From contig NZ_CP107812.1 in assembly GCF_036346105.1 (NCBI RefSeq), positions 186,001 through 250,000 of the forward strand: DNA of 64,000 nucleotides, read 5' to 3'. The DNA comes from Streptomyces sp. NBC_00539 (GTDB lineage Bacteria; Actinomycetota; Actinomycetes; Streptomycetales; Streptomycetaceae). A program made the position numbers and the translations under genes. Positions within the stretch are counted from its first letter, which is position 1, and each line of letters begins with the position of its first letter. The notes beneath the pieces were generated by a model. It saw only the letters and a list, made by a program, of their open reading frames with translations. It did not search any database and was not told where the DNA came from. This document shows, piece after piece, positions 1 through 9,436 of the stretch.

Positions 1-3000
1 GCGTCGAGGGTGGTGGTGTCGGCGAGTTCGGCGGTGACGGTGGAGTAGAACGGGACGTCGGCCCGGCGCGGGGTGATCGGGCCCAGCACCTCCAGCAGCT
101 CGGCTTCGATCCGCTCCACATGTGCGGAGTGCGAGGCGTAGTCGACCGGCACCTGACGGGCCCGGATGTCCTCCGCCTGCGCGGCAGCGACGAACTCCAC
201 GATGGCATCCGCGTCACCCGCCACGACCGTGCTGGAGGGGCCGTTGACGGCGGCGATACCCAGCCGCCCCGACCACGCCTCCAGCCGTGCCTCCACCTCA
301 ACCAGAGGCAGAGGAATCGACGCCATGCCGCCCAGCCCGGCCAGTTCCCGGCCGATCACTGCGGCACGGAGGGCCACCACCCGGGCGGCGTCCTCCAGTG
401 ACAGCGCGCCGGAGACGGCGGCAGCGGCGATCTCGCCCTGCGAATGCCCCACGACCGCATCCGGCACCACACCCAGGGAGCGCCACAGCGCGGCCAGCGA
501 CACCATCACCGCCCACGTCACCGGCTGGACCACATCCACCCGGTCCAGCGAACGGCCCTCCCGCACCACCTGGACCACGTCGAAGTCCACGAACGGCGCC
601 AGCGCGTCCGCGCACTCCCGCAACCGCGCCGCGAACACCGGCGAGGACTCCAACAGCCCCGCACCCATCCCCACCCACTGCGTCCCCTGCCCCGGGAACA
701 CCAACACCCGACGGCCCGGGGTGCCTGCGACGCCCTCCACGACCGTCGGTCCCAGGGTGACCGAGCGGTGTTCCAGCATCGAGCGGCCGGTCGCGAGGCT
801 CAGGGCCACGTCCAGGGGACGGAGGGCGGGGTTCTGCTCCAGGTGCGCGTCCAGGCGGGCGCTCTGGGCGCGCAGTGCGGTCTCGGACTTGGCGGTGAGG
901 ACGAGGGGAACGACCGGCAGTTCCCGCTCAGCGGACTCCACCACCGACTCCACCACCGGAGCCTGCTCCAGGATCACGTGCGCGTTCGTCCCGCTCACCC
1001 CGAACGACGACACACCCGCCCTGCGCGGACGCCCCACCTCCGGCCACGCCCGCTCCTCCGTCAAGAGAGAGACAGCACCCGCCTCCCAATCCACCTGCGA
1101 CGACGGCACATCCACATGCAGGGACTTCGGCAGCCTCCCGTGCTCCAGCGCCATCACCATCTTGATGACACCACCCACACCCGCAGCAGCCTGCGCATGC
1201 CCGATGTTCGACTTCAACGACCCCAACCACAACGGCTCACCGTCCACCGGCCGCTGCCCGTACGTCGCCAACAACGCCTGCGCCTCGATCGGATCCCCCA
1301 ACCGGGTCCCCGTACCATGCGCCTCCACCACATCCACATCAGCCACACCCAGACCGGCACTCTCCAACGCCGCCCGGATCACCCGCTGCTGCGACGGACC
1401 GTTCGGCGCCGTCAACCCATTGCTCGCACCGTCCTGGTTCACCGCCGAACCCCGCACCACCGCCCACACCCGATGACCCCCGGCCACCGCGTCAGACAGC
1501 CGCATCACCAGCAGCATCCCCACACCCTCGGCCCAGCCCGTACCGTCCGCCGCATCCGAGAACGCCTTCACCCGGCCATCCCCCGCAAGCCCCCGCTGCT
1601 GCGAGAACTCCACGAACAGACCGGGTGCGGCCATCACCGAGACGCCGCCCGCGAAGGCGAGGTCGCATTCGCCGGAGCGCAGGGACTGGGCGGCCAGGTG
1701 GAGGGCGACGAGGGAGGAGGAGCAGGCCGTGTCGACGGTGACCGCCGGGCCTTCCAGGCCCAGGGCATACGCGATGCGGCCGGACATGACGCTGGCCGTG
1801 TTGCCCGTGAGGAGGTAGCCCTCGTAGCCCTGGGCGGGCTCGTACAGCCGGGGGCCGTACTCCTGCGACATAGCACCGACGAAGACGCCCGCGCGGGATC
1901 CCCGCAACGACGAAGCCGGAATACCCGCCCGCTCCAACGCCTCCCACGACGTCTCCAACAGCAACCGCTGCTGCGGATCCATCGCCACCGCCTCACGCGG
2001 CGAAATACCGAAGAAGTCCGCATCGAACTCCCCCGCCTCATGCAGGAAACCACCCTCCCGCACATACGAACGCCCCGGAACACCAGGCTCCGGATCAAAC
2101 AACGACTCCACGTCCCACCCACGGTCACCCGGGAACGGAGACACCGCATCCACACCCGACGACACCAGATCCCACAAACCCTCCGGCGAGCCCACCCCAC
2201 CCGGGAAACGACACGCCATCCCCACGATCGCCAGGGCGTCCCCGTCCTCCACCGGCCGGCGCTCGCGACGCTGCTCGGGGGCGGCGGCGGGCTCACTGCC
2301 GGCCTCGGCGGCGGCCGCGTCCCGGATCATGCGGGCGACGGCGAGCGGGGTCGGGGCGTCGTAGATGAGGGTGGTGGGCAGGCGCAGTCCGGTCGCGGCC
2401 CGGAGCCGGTTGCGCAGCTCGATGCCCTGGACGGACTCGAAGCCCTGCTCCTTGAAGGTGTGCTCGGCGGTGACGGATTCGGCGGTGGGGTAGCCGAGCA
2501 CTCCGGCCGCGTGGACGCGCACCAGGTCCAGGACGTGGTCCAGTTGCTCGTCGGCGGACCGGCCGCGCAGCTCGCGGCTGAGCAGGGTCTCGGCGGTGTC
2601 GGCGGCGGGCGTGGCCGGCTTTTCGTCGTCGGCGCCGGAGGTGAGCCAGTGGTGGGTGCGCTGGAAGGCGTACGTCGGCAGGTCGGTCAGACGGGCGCCG
2701 GTGCCCTCGAAGAGGGCGGCCCAGTCGATGTCGACGCCGCGTACGAACAGCTCGGCGGCGGATGTCAGCACGCGCTCCAGACCACCGTCGTCGCGGCGCA
2801 GCGAGCCGGCCGCCAGGACGTCGACGCCCGCCGCCTCCGCGGTCTCCTGGATGCCGATCGTCAGGACGGGGTGGGCGCTGGACTCCACGTAGGTACCGAA
2901 GCCGTCGGCGAGCAGCGTGCGGAGGGTTTCCTCGAAGCGGACGGGGTTGCGCAGGTTCCGGTACCAGTACGCGGCGTCCAGCACCGGCTCGGTCAGCAGT

Positions 3001-5213
3001 CCGCCCGTCACCGTCGAGTAGAAGGGGACCTCGGGCCGCTGCGGCCGGATCGGGCCGAGGACGTCGAGGAGTTCGGTTTCGATCCGCTCGACGTGCGCGG
3101 AGTGGGAGGCGTAGTCGACCGGCACCTGACGGGCCCGGATGTCCTCCGCCTGCGCGGCGGCGACGAACTCCACGATGGCATCGGCGTCACCCGCCACGAC
3201 CGTGCTGGAGGGACCGTTGACGGCCGCGATACCCAGCCGCCCGTCCCATCCCGCAAGCCGTGCCTCGACCTCAACCAGAGGCAGAGGAATCGACGCCATC
3301 CCGCCCAGCCCGGCCAGCTCCCGCCCGATCACCGCCGCACGGAGGGCCACCACCCGGGCCGCATCCTCCAACGACAACGCGCCGGAGACGGCGGCAGCAG
3401 CGATCTCGCCCTGCGAATGCCCCACCACCGCATCCGGCACCACACCCAGCGACCGCCACAGCGCGGCCAGGGACACCATCACCGCCCACGTCACCGGCTG
3501 GACCACATCCACCCGGTCCAGCGAACGGCCCTCCCGGACCACTTCGACCACGTCGAAGTCCACGAACGGCGCCAACGCCTCCGCACACTCCCGCAACCGC
3601 GCCGCGAACACCGGCGAGGACTCCAACAGCCCCGCACCCATCCCCACCCACTGCGTCCCCTGCCCCGGGAACACCAACACCCGACGCCCGGTCTCACCGG
3701 CCACCCCGTGGACGGCGGACCGCTCCAGCCGGGTCAGGAATTCCTCCCGGTCGGCCGCCAGGACCACCGCGCGGTGGCCGAAGGTCGTGCGGGCGGCGGC
3801 GAGGGTCCAGGCCACGTCGGCAAGTTCCAGCTCCGGGCCGTGCTCGACGCATGCGCTGAGCCGTGCGGCCTGGTCCCGGAGACCTTCGGCGGTGCGGCCG
3901 GAGACGACGAAGGGAAGCACGGCCAGCCGTCGGCCGGACACGGCGGCCGTTTCTGCCGTCGGGGCCTCTTCGAGGACGAGGTGGGCGTTGGTGCCGCCCA
4001 TGCCGAAGGAGGAGACGCCGGCGAGGCGGCGCCGCCCGGGCTCCTCGGTCCACGGTTCCAGCTCGGTCTGGACGCTCAGGTTCAGCTCGTCGAGCGGGAT
4101 GTCCGGGTGGGCGCTGGTGTAGTTGAGGCTCGGCGGGAGTTCGCCTTCGCGGACGGCGAGCACGGCCTTGAGCAGGCCGACGAGTCCGGCGGCGCTTTCG
4201 AGGTGGCCGACGTTGGTCTTGGCGGAGCCGACGGCGAGGGGGGACCCGGTGCGGGCCGTGCCGAGGACGGCGCCGAGGGCCGCGGCTTCGACGGGGTCGC
4301 CCGCGCGGGTGCCGGTGCCGTGGAGCTCCACGAAGCGGACGTCGCCGGGCCGGACACCGGCCCGTTCGTAGGCTTCGCGGAGCACCGCTTCCTGGGCGGC
4401 CCGGTCGGGGGTGGTCAGGCTCGGGCCGCCGCCGTCGTTGTTGACGGCGCCGCCCTTGATGACGGCGTGCACGGGGTCGCCGTCGGCCAGCGCCCGGCGC
4501 AGCGGCTTCAGTACGACGGCGGCACCGCCCTCGCCGCGTACGTAGCCGTTGGCGCGGGCGTCGAAGGTGTGGCAGCGGCCGTCGGGGGAGAGCGCCCCCA
4601 TGCTCTCCATGAGGGAGGTGCTCTCGTCGGCCAGGATGAGGTTGACGCCGCCGACGACGGCGAGTTCCGTCTCGCCGCGGCGCAGGCTTTCGCAGGCGAG
4701 GTGTACGGCGACGAGCGAGGAGGACTGGGCGGTGTCGACGGCCATGCTGGGGCCGCGCAGTCCGAGGAGGTAGGAGAGGCGGTTGGCGGCCATGGCGCGG
4801 TACCGGCCGGCCGCGCTGTAGCCGCCGGCGGGGGCTTCGGTGCGCTGGGCGAGGGTGGCGTAGTCGTCGGAGGCGATGGCGACGTACACGCCGGTGCGGG
4901 TGCCGGAGAGCCGGGCGGGGACGATGCCGGCGTGTTCCAGGGCCTCCCAGCCGAGTTCGAGTACGAGTCGCTGCTGGGGGTCGGTGGCGGCCGCCTGGGC
5001 CGCGCTCATCGCGAAGAATTCGGAGTCGAATTCGCCGTGGCCGTCCAGGGCCGCGCGCCAGGTGCCGTCTTCCTGCCGGGTGACGGACTGGCGGCCGTTG
5101 CGCAGGAGTTCCCAGAATTCCGCCGGGTTCGCCGCTCCGGGCAGTCGGCAGGACATCCCCACGACGGCTATGTCGTTTTCACCCACGTGCTGCTCACCGG
5201 TCTTGGGGGTCAT
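1..5213 (-). CDS. Modular type I polyketide synthase, loading module KSQ-AT-ACP plus start of module 1 (partial)
   Basis: First protein of a modular PKS; the C-terminus lies beyond the left edge (about 1737 residues visible). Domains: KS-like residues ~13-440, AT ~505-820, ACP ~880-960, KS ~985-1410, AT from ~1500. The first KS reads DTAQSSS with Gln163 in place of the nucleophilic Cys, so it is a KSQ that decarboxylates the extender on the loading ACP. The second KS has a normal DTACSSS (Cys1164). Both ATs carry GHSQGE (Ser600, Ser1591) and YASH (701 and 1692), the signature of methylmalonyl-CoA-specific ATs, so a propionate starter and a methylmalonate first extension are inferred. The loading ACP serine is Ser927 in GFESVQG. 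The chosen ATG has GGAGA just upstream; the frame is open throughout. The P450 gene 79 bp upstream is probably in the same operon. Macrolide-type assembly line is an inference. Confidence 0.93.
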   Translation of the reverse strand, partial: MTPKTGEQHVGENDIAVVGMSCRLPGAANPAEFWELLRNGRQSVTRQEDGTWRAALDGHGEFDSEFFAMSAAQAAATDPQQRLVLELGWEALEHAGIVPARLSGTRTGVYVAIASDDYATLAQRTEAPAGGYSAAGRYRAMAANRLSYLLGLRGPSMAVDTAQSSSLVAVHLACESLRRGETELAVVGGVNLILADESTSLMESMGALSPDGRCHTFDARANGYVRGEGGAAVVLKPLRRALADGDPVHAVIKGGAVNNDGGGPSLTTPDRAAQEAVLREAYERAGVRPGDVRFVELHGTGTRAGDPVEAAALGAVLGTARTGSPLAVGSAKTNVGHLESAAGLVGLLKAVLAVREGELPPSLNYTSAHPDIPLDELNLSVQTELEPWTEEPGRRRLAGVSSFGMGGTNAHLVLEEAPTAETAAVSGRRLAVLPFVVSGRTAEGLRDQAARLSACVEHGPELELADVAWTLAAARTTFGHRAVVLAADREEFLTRLERSAVHGVAGETGRRVLVFPGQGTQWVGMGAGLLESSPVFAARLRECAEALAPFVDFDVVEVVREGRSLDRVDVVQPVTWAVMVSLAALWRSLGVVPDAVVGHSQGEIAAAAVSGALSLEDAARVVALRAAVIGRELAGLGGMASIPLPLVEVEARLAGWDGRLGIAAVNGPSSTVVAGDADAIVEFVAAAQAEDIRARQVPVDYASHSAHVERIETELLDVLGPIRPQRPEVPFYSTVTGGLLTEPVLDAAYWYRNLRNPVRFEETLRTLLADGFGTYVESSAHPVLTIGIQETAEAAGVDVLAAGSLRRDDGGLERVLTSAAELFVRGVDIDWAALFEGTGARLTDLPTYAFQRTHHWLTSGADDEKPATPAADTAETLLSRELRGRSADEQLDHVLDLVRVHAAGVLGYPTAESVTAEHTFKEQGFESVQGIELRNRLRAATGLRLPTTLIYDAPTPLAVARMIRDAAAAEAGSEPAAAPEQRRERRPVEDGDALAIVGMACRFPGGVGSPEGLWDLVSSGVDAVSPFPGDRGWDVESLFDPEPGVPGRSYVREGGFLHEAGEFDADFFGISPREAVAMDPQQRLLLETSWEALERAGIPASSLRGSRAGVFVGAMSQEYGPRLYEPAQGYEGYLLTGNTASVMSGRIAYALGLEGPAVTVDTACSSSLVALHLAAQSLRSGECDLAFAGGVSVMAAPGLFVEFSQQRGLAGDGRVKAFSDAADGTGWAEGVGMLLVMRLSDAVAGGHRVWAVVRGSAVNQDGASNGLTAPNGPSQQRVIRAALESAGLGVADVDVVEAHGTGTRLGDPIEAQALLATYGQRPVDGEPLWLGSLKSNIGHAQAAAGVGGVIKMVMALEHGRLPKSLHVDVPSSQVDWEAGAVSLLTEERAWPEVGRPRRAGVSSFGVSGTNAHVILEQAPVVESVVESAERELPVVPLVLTAKSETALRAQSARLDAHLEQNPALRPLDVALSLATGRSMLEHRSVTLGPTVVEGVAGTPGRRVLVFPGQGTQWVGMGAGLLESSPVFAARLRECADALAPFVDFDVVQVVREGRSLDRVDVVQPVTWAVMVSLAALWRSLGVVPDAVVGHSQGEIAAAAVSGALSLEDAARVVALRAAVIGRELAGLGGMASIPLPLVEVEARLEAWSGRLGIAAVNGPSSTVVAGDADAIVEFVAAAQAEDIRARQVPVDYASHSAHVERIEAELLEVLGPITPRRADVPFYSTVTAELADTTTLD
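118..710. repeat. Long direct repeat, copy A (AT domain of module 1)
   Basis: By eye about 95% identical to 3091-3683 at a constant offset of 2973 bp. It covers the AT core including the GHSQGE and YASH motifs. The flanks (KS-AT linker and the post-AT region) diverge quickly. This is the usual footprint of gene conversion or recent duplication between AT domains of one PKS. Confidence 0.85.
3091..3683. repeat. Long direct repeat, copy B (AT domain of loading module)
   Basis: Partner of the repeat at 118-710. Most differences are silent. The near identity means both ATs very likely have the same substrate, methylmalonyl-CoA by motif. It also marks a spot where short-read assembly could collapse or swap modules. 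Confidence 0.85.
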
Positions 5214-5292
5214 TGGTTCTCCATGGCCAGGGACGAGACGAAATTCGAGGAATTCGCGAGAGCGGGAAGGGCCGGGCGTGCCGCGGGCGTGG

Positions 5293-6504
5293 TCACCAGG
5301 CGACGGGGAGTTCCACGGGTCCGCGGACGAGCATTCCCTCGTGCCAGGCGAGTTCGTCGGCGGGGACGGCGAGCCGCAGGCCGGGGAGCCGGGTGATGAG
5401 GGCTTCGAGGGCGCACTGGAGTTCGGCGCGGGCCAGTGGTGCGCCGAGGCAGTAGTGGGGGCCCTGGCCGAAGGCGATGTGCGGGTTGTTCGTGCGGTCG
5501 AGGACGAGGTCGGAGGCGTTCTCGAAGACGCTTTCGTCGCGGTTGGCGGAGGCCAGGGAGTAGACGACGGCTTCGCCGGCGCGGAGGGTGACGCCGCCGA
5601 TCTCCACGTCTTCGGTGACGATCCGGGTGGGGCCGACGCTGGCCCACAGGGGGACGACGCGCAGGAGTTCCTCGACTGCGGTGGGTACCAGTTCGGGACG
5701 GGCGCGGAGTTCCTCGTAGCGGCTGCGGTCGCGCAGCAGGAGGGCGACGTGGCCGGCGAGCTGTCCGGCGGTGGTTTCGTGCCCGCCGATGAGCATGCCG
5801 CCGACGAGCATGAGCAGCTCGTTCCCGCTGAGCTGCCCGCCTTCGTCGTGGGCTTCGACGAGGGCGCTGAGCAGGTCGTCTTCGGGCTGGGCACGCCGTT
5901 TGGCTACGTATCCCCGCAGGTAGTCGGCGTACTGTTCGGCGGCTTCGGCGACTTCCTGTTCGGTGTAGCGGCTGCTGGACATGAGGGCTTCGGTGAAGGC
6001 GCGGAAGACGTGCCGGTCCTCGTGGGGGATGCCGAGCATTTCGCAGATCACGGCGGTGGGCAGCGGCAGGGCGAGGCGCTGGACGAGGTCGGCGGGACCG
6101 CCGTCGGCGATGAGTCCGTCGATGAGGCCGTGGGTGATCTCGGCGATACGGGGGCGCAGCTCGGCGACGCGGCGGGCGGTGAAGGCGCGGGAGACCAGGC
6201 GGCGCAGTCGGGCGTGGCTCTCGGGGGGCATGCCCATGAGGCCGACGGAGTCGAGGCCGCGGGGGGCGGCGCGGGGGACGTCGCGGTCGGCGCCGGCGTG
6301 CATGCTCAGGCGCGGGTCGGCGGAGGCCTTCTTGATGTCGGCGTGGCGGGTGAGGAGCCAGGCTTCGCCGCCGTAGGGCATGCGGACCCGGACCACGGGT
6401 TCGCCGGCCCGCAGTTCGGCGTAGGCCGGGTCGAGTTCGAGGTCGACGCGGTCACCGAAGGGGTACGTCCGGACGGATCCGGCGGCGGCATGAGGGCAGG
6501 TCAT
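5293..6504 (-). CDS. Cytochrome P450 monooxygenase
   Basis: 403-residue soluble bacterial class I P450 of the CYP105/107 kind, expected to hydroxylate or epoxidise the polyketide using ferredoxin and reductase encoded elsewhere. Visible motifs are the I-helix GGHETT near residue 240, the ExxR motif (EELLR) and the haem loop FGQGPHYCLG with Cys352 as axial ligand. All key residues are present and the length is normal. The ATG is preceded by GAGGAGATTC at good spacing. It lies just upstream of the PKS loading-module gene and is transcribed in the same direction, so a tailoring role on the type I polyketide is the natural inference; the position of oxidation cannot be predicted. A divergent promoter region separates it from the glycosyltransferase. 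Confidence 0.9.
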   Translation of the reverse strand: MTCPHAAAGSVRTYPFGDRVDLELDPAYAELRAGEPVVRVRMPYGGEAWLLTRHADIKKASADPRLSMHAGADRDVPRAAPRGLDSVGLMGMPPESHARLRRLVSRAFTARRVAELRPRIAEITHGLIDGLIADGGPADLVQRLALPLPTAVICEMLGIPHEDRHVFRAFTEALMSSSRYTEQEVAEAAEQYADYLRGYVAKRRAQPEDDLLSALVEAHDEGGQLSGNELLMLVGGMLIGGHETTAGQLAGHVALLLRDRSRYEELRARPELVPTAVEELLRVVPLWASVGPTRIVTEDVEIGGVTLRAGEAVVYSLASANRDESVFENASDLVLDRTNNPHIAFGQGPHYCLGAPLARAELQCALEALITRLPGLRLAVPADELAWHEGMLVRGPVELPVAW

Positions 6505-6612
6505 GGCTGAATCTCCTCTGTACGCGGACCTTTGCCACCCAACAACAGCGCGCCGTCGTCCCCGCGAGGATGAATTGGATTATGTCAACTCGGCCCTATT
6601 CACCTCGGACGT

Positions 6613-6630
6613 TCGAGCGCCGGTCGAGTT
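6613..6630. promoter_or_regulatory. Putative SARP-type direct repeat in divergent P450/glycosyltransferase promoter region
   Basis: The 284-bp region 6505-6788 lies between divergent genes and is visibly richer in A/T than its flanks. It contains TCGAGCG at 6613 and TCGAGTT at 6624, exactly 11 bp apart. Heptamers of this type with 11-bp periodicity are the known operator pattern of SARP activators such as DnrI and ActII-ORF4. Three SARP genes are present in the window. TCGA is common in GC-rich DNA, so confidence is modest, and no convincing -10 could be assigned on either strand. Confidence 0.4.
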
Positions 6631-6788
6631 GAATTCCATGGTGATTTGAGGAGACCGGCGCAGGGTCGGGCCACGAGGTTGAGCCGTCGGACACTGTGTC
6701 AAGTCCGCACTTGCGCCGTCCGACCGGTCCCCGTAATTTCCGTTGCATCGACAAGCCATATCCATTTTTGCTTCGAAAGGCTGGCTCG

Positions 6789-8015
6789 ATGGCGCATATC
6801 GCCTTCTTCATTCTCCCTGCGGCGGGTCATGTGAATCCGACGCTGTCCGTGGCGCGGGAGCTCGTCGCGCGCGGCCACCGGGTCAGCTACGCCCTGTCGG
6901 AGAACTACGCCGAGCGGGTGCTCGCGACGGGCGCGGAGTTCCTCCCGTACCCGATGGACCAGGACCGGTTCCTGGCCACGATGGTGCCGCAGCAGGACTC
7001 GGCCGCGTACACGGACCAACAGGAGTTCGTGAACATGATGAAGTGGATGCTGGAGCTGACGCGGCAGACGCTTCCGGGTTTCGAGGCGCACTTCGAGGAC
7101 GCGCGTCCGGACGTGTTCGTGTGCGATCCGTCCTCGTTCTGGAGCGGGCACATCCTCGCCGCGAAGTGGGGCGTACCCGTCATCCGCAGTACGCCGACGT
7201 ACGTGGCGAACGAGCACTGGTCGCTGCACCCGCCGGTGGACACGGCCGAGGAGCAGCAGGAGAACCCGGAGACGGGCGAGCTGTTCGGGGTGATCGCGGA
7301 GCTGCTGGCCGAGCACGGTGTGGACAAGAGCATCGGCGCGTTCGCGGACGAGGTCCACTCGGGGCCGGCGCTGGTGTACCTGCCGCGGGCGTTCCAGTAC
7401 GCGGGGGACACGTTCGGCGAGGAGGTCGGCTTCGTCGGCCCCTGTACGAGCGCGAACAGTTTCCACGGCGCGTGGGAGGCACCGGCCACGGGCCGGCCGC
7501 TGGCGCTGATCAGTCTGGGCACGCTGTACAACAAGCAGCCCGCCTTCTTCCGCGCGTGCGTCGAGGCGTTCGCGGACCTCGCCTGGGACGTGGTGATCGC
7601 GCACGCCGGCGGGGTGGATCCCGCTGAGCTGGGTGAGGTTCCGGCGCACGTGCAGGTGCACGAGTTCGTTCCGCAGGGCGAGGTGCTGCGGCACGCCACC
7701 TTGATGATCAACCACGGCGGTACGAGCACCGTGCTCCAGGCCGTCTCCGAGGGTGTGCCGGTGATCTGCGTTCCGCAGATGGCCGAGCTGCACGCGACCG
7801 CGACGCGGGTCGAGCAGCTCGGTGTGGGCGCCAAGATCCTGCGCAAGGACATCTCGCCGGAGCGGATCCGCGAGACCGTGCTGGCGGTCGCCGGTGACGG
7901 GAAGGTGCGCGACGCGGTGGCGCGGCTGCGCCACGAGATCGAGTCGGCGGGCGGTCCCGCGGCCGCCGCGGACGCGATCGAGCGGCTGGTGGCGCCCGTT
8001 CCCGCCGGGGCCTGA
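6789..8015 (+). CDS. Macrolide-family (MGT/OleD-like) glycosyltransferase
   Basis: GT-B fold glycosyltransferase of about 408 residues, related to the OleD/OleI macrolide group. It would move a sugar from an NDP donor to the polyketide. The N-terminus has the acceptor-domain motif AAGHVNPTL; the C-terminal half has the NHGGTST nucleotide-binding loop. In OleD-type glucosyltransferases an Asp-Gln pair follows that loop and contacts glucose; here the stretch reads PQMAELHA, so the pair is Glu-Leu. That suggests a donor other than UDP-glucose, such as one of the deoxysugars made by the genes just downstream, but this is inference. The ATG at 6789 was chosen because GAAAGG lies about 8 nt upstream; a GTG at 6696 would add an unlikely basic extension. 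First gene of the deoxysugar operon. Confidence 0.88.
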   Translation: MAHIAFFILPAAGHVNPTLSVARELVARGHRVSYALSENYAERVLATGAEFLPYPMDQDRFLATMVPQQDSAAYTDQQEFVNMMKWMLELTRQTLPGFEAHFEDARPDVFVCDPSSFWSGHILAAKWGVPVIRSTPTYVANEHWSLHPPVDTAEEQQENPETGELFGVIAELLAEHGVDKSIGAFADEVHSGPALVYLPRAFQYAGDTFGEEVGFVGPCTSANSFHGAWEAPATGRPLALISLGTLYNKQPAFFRACVEAFADLAWDVVIAHAGGVDPAELGEVPAHVQVHEFVPQGEVLRHATLMINHGGTSTVLQAVSEGVPVICVPQMAELHATATRVEQLGVGAKILRKDISPERIRETVLAVAGDGKVRDAVARLRHEIESAGGPAAAADAIERLVAPVPAGA

Positions 8016-8081
8016 CCCCGCGCCCGACCCCTCCTCCCCTCCCCCCCCCACTTCTGCCGTACCAGAGCTGAGGAAGCCTTC

Positions 8082-9377
8082 ATGACGACACAGACCACGG
8101 ACCTCGCCGCCCAGGACGAGGCGGCCTCGGAAGCGGCCGCCTCGGACGGGGCGGCCCAGGAAGGGGCGCCGGCCGCCGAGGCGCCGCACCCGCTGGCCCA
8201 GCCGGAGGGCGCGAACGCAGAGCAGCTGCTGGAGTGGTTCGCGCGCGCCCGTGCCGAGGCGCCCGTCTTCTACGACTCGACGCGCTTCGCGTGGCAGGTG
8301 TTCTCGTACGAGGACTACAACACCGTCTCCACGAACCCGCAGATCTTCTCCTCGGACTTCTCCCCGGTCTTTCCCGTCCCGGAGGAGCTGGCGCTCCTGA
8401 TGGGCCCGGGAACCTTCGGCGGCATCGACCCGCCCAAGCACGGCCCCCTGCGCCGCCTGGTCAGCCAGGCGTTCACGCCGCGCCGGATGGCGGCGCTGGA
8501 GCCGCGGATCGAGGAGATCACCCGGGAGCTGCTCGCGGGCCTGGAGGGGCGGACGGAGATCGACGCGGTCACGGACCTCGCGTACCCGCTGCCGGTGACG
8601 GTGATCGCGGAGCTGCTGGGGGTGCCGGCGGCGGACCAGGACCTGTTCCGCGAGTGGGTCGACGTCATCCTCAACAACGAGGGGATGGAGTACCCGAACC
8701 TCCCGGACGACTTCGCGGAGACGATGGGTCCGGCCATCAAGGAGTGGGCCGCGTACCTGTACGCGAAGATCGCCGAGAAGCGGGCGGAGCCGACCGACGA
8801 CCTGATGAGCGGACTCATCGAGTCCGAGGTCGAGGGGCGGCGGCTGACGGACGAGGAGATCGTCAACATCGTGGCGCTGCTGCTGACGGCGGGCCACATC
8901 TCCAGCGCCACGCTGCTGGCCAACCTGCTCATCGTCCTGGACCGGCATCCGCAGGCGCAGGCCGAGCTGCGGGCCGACCGCTCGCTGATCCCGGGCGCCA
9001 TCGAGGAGACGCTGCGTTTCCGCGGCCCGTTCAACAACATCTTCCGGCTGCTGACGCAGGACACCGACATCCTGGGCGTGCCGATGAAGGCCGGCCAGAT
9101 GGTGACGGCGTGGAGCGCCTCGGCCAACCGTGACGGCGCGCAGTTCCCGGACCCGGACACCTTCGACATCCGCCGGTCCGCGAACAAGCACATGGCGTTC
9201 GGGCACGGCATCCACCACTGTCTGGGCGCGTTCCTCGCGCGGATCGAGGCGAAGGTGTTCCTGAACCTGTTCTTCGACACGTTCTCCTCGTTCTCGGTCG
9301 GCCACGACCGGGCGGAGTTCTACGAGGCCGACGAGCTGACCGCCCGCCACCTGCCGGTCTCCGTCGTCCGCGGCTGA
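8082..9377 (+). CDS. Cytochrome P450 with atypical I-helix
   Basis: 431-residue P450 with a roughly 45-residue Ala/Glu/Asp-rich N-terminal extension. The haem loop [10 protein letters not shown] is intact with Cys380, so this is a true P450 and not one of the Cys-less auxiliary proteins (DesVIII, EryCII) that often accompany macrolide glycosyltransferases. The I-helix reads AGHISSAT (Ile273-Ser274), so the acid-alcohol pair that normally delivers protons for O2 activation is missing. P450s with changes here can use the substrate for proton delivery or do unusual chemistry. It starts 66 bp after the glycosyltransferase, behind a C-rich spacer, and is followed by the ketoisomerase. It may act on the aglycone or on a sugar; which cannot be told. 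Confidence 0.88.
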   Translation: MTTQTTDLAAQDEAASEAAASDGAAQEGAPAAEAPHPLAQPEGANAEQLLEWFARARAEAPVFYDSTRFAWQVFSYEDYNTVSTNPQIFSSDFSPVFPVPEELALLMGPGTFGGIDPPKHGPLRRLVSQAFTPRRMAALEPRIEEITRELLAGLEGRTEIDAVTDLAYPLPVTVIAELLGVPAADQDLFREWVDVILNNEGMEYPNLPDDFAETMGPAIKEWAAYLYAKIAEKRAEPTDDLMSGLIESEVEGRRLTDEEIVNIVALLLTAGHISSATLLANLLIVLDRHPQAQAELRADRSLIPGAIEETLRFRGPFNNIFRLLTQDTDILGVPMKAGQMVTAWSASANRDGAQFPDPDTFDIRRSANKHMAFGHGIHHCLGAFLARIEAKVFLNLFFDTFSSFSVGHDRAEFYEADELTARHLPVSVVRG

Positions 9378-9436
9378 GGCGTCCGCGCCCAGGAACCCGA
9401 CCGGGTCCGGACCAGGCAACGAGGGAGCGCGATCGC

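Noticed and set aside
1-5213. Type I PKS supplying a starter unit to the type II PKS, as in hedamycin-type pathways
   Set aside because: Those systems use iterative PKSs and a dedicated transfer set. Here the PKS is modular with a KSQ loading module and methylmalonyl ATs beside macrolide-type sugar and resistance genes. No transfer KSIII or acyltransferase was seen, so the link is not supported.
444-5396. A very long open frame on the plus strand opposite the type I PKS
   Set aside because: It is the antisense mirror produced by extreme G/C third-position bias. It has no recognisable domains and is rich in Arg/His/Pro or Gly/Gln, while the minus frame encodes clear KS, AT and ACP domains.
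6699-9419. A 906-codon minus-strand frame opposite the glycosyltransferase and P450
   Set aside because: Antisense shadow; the plus-strand proteins carry complete family motifs and good ribosome binding sites.
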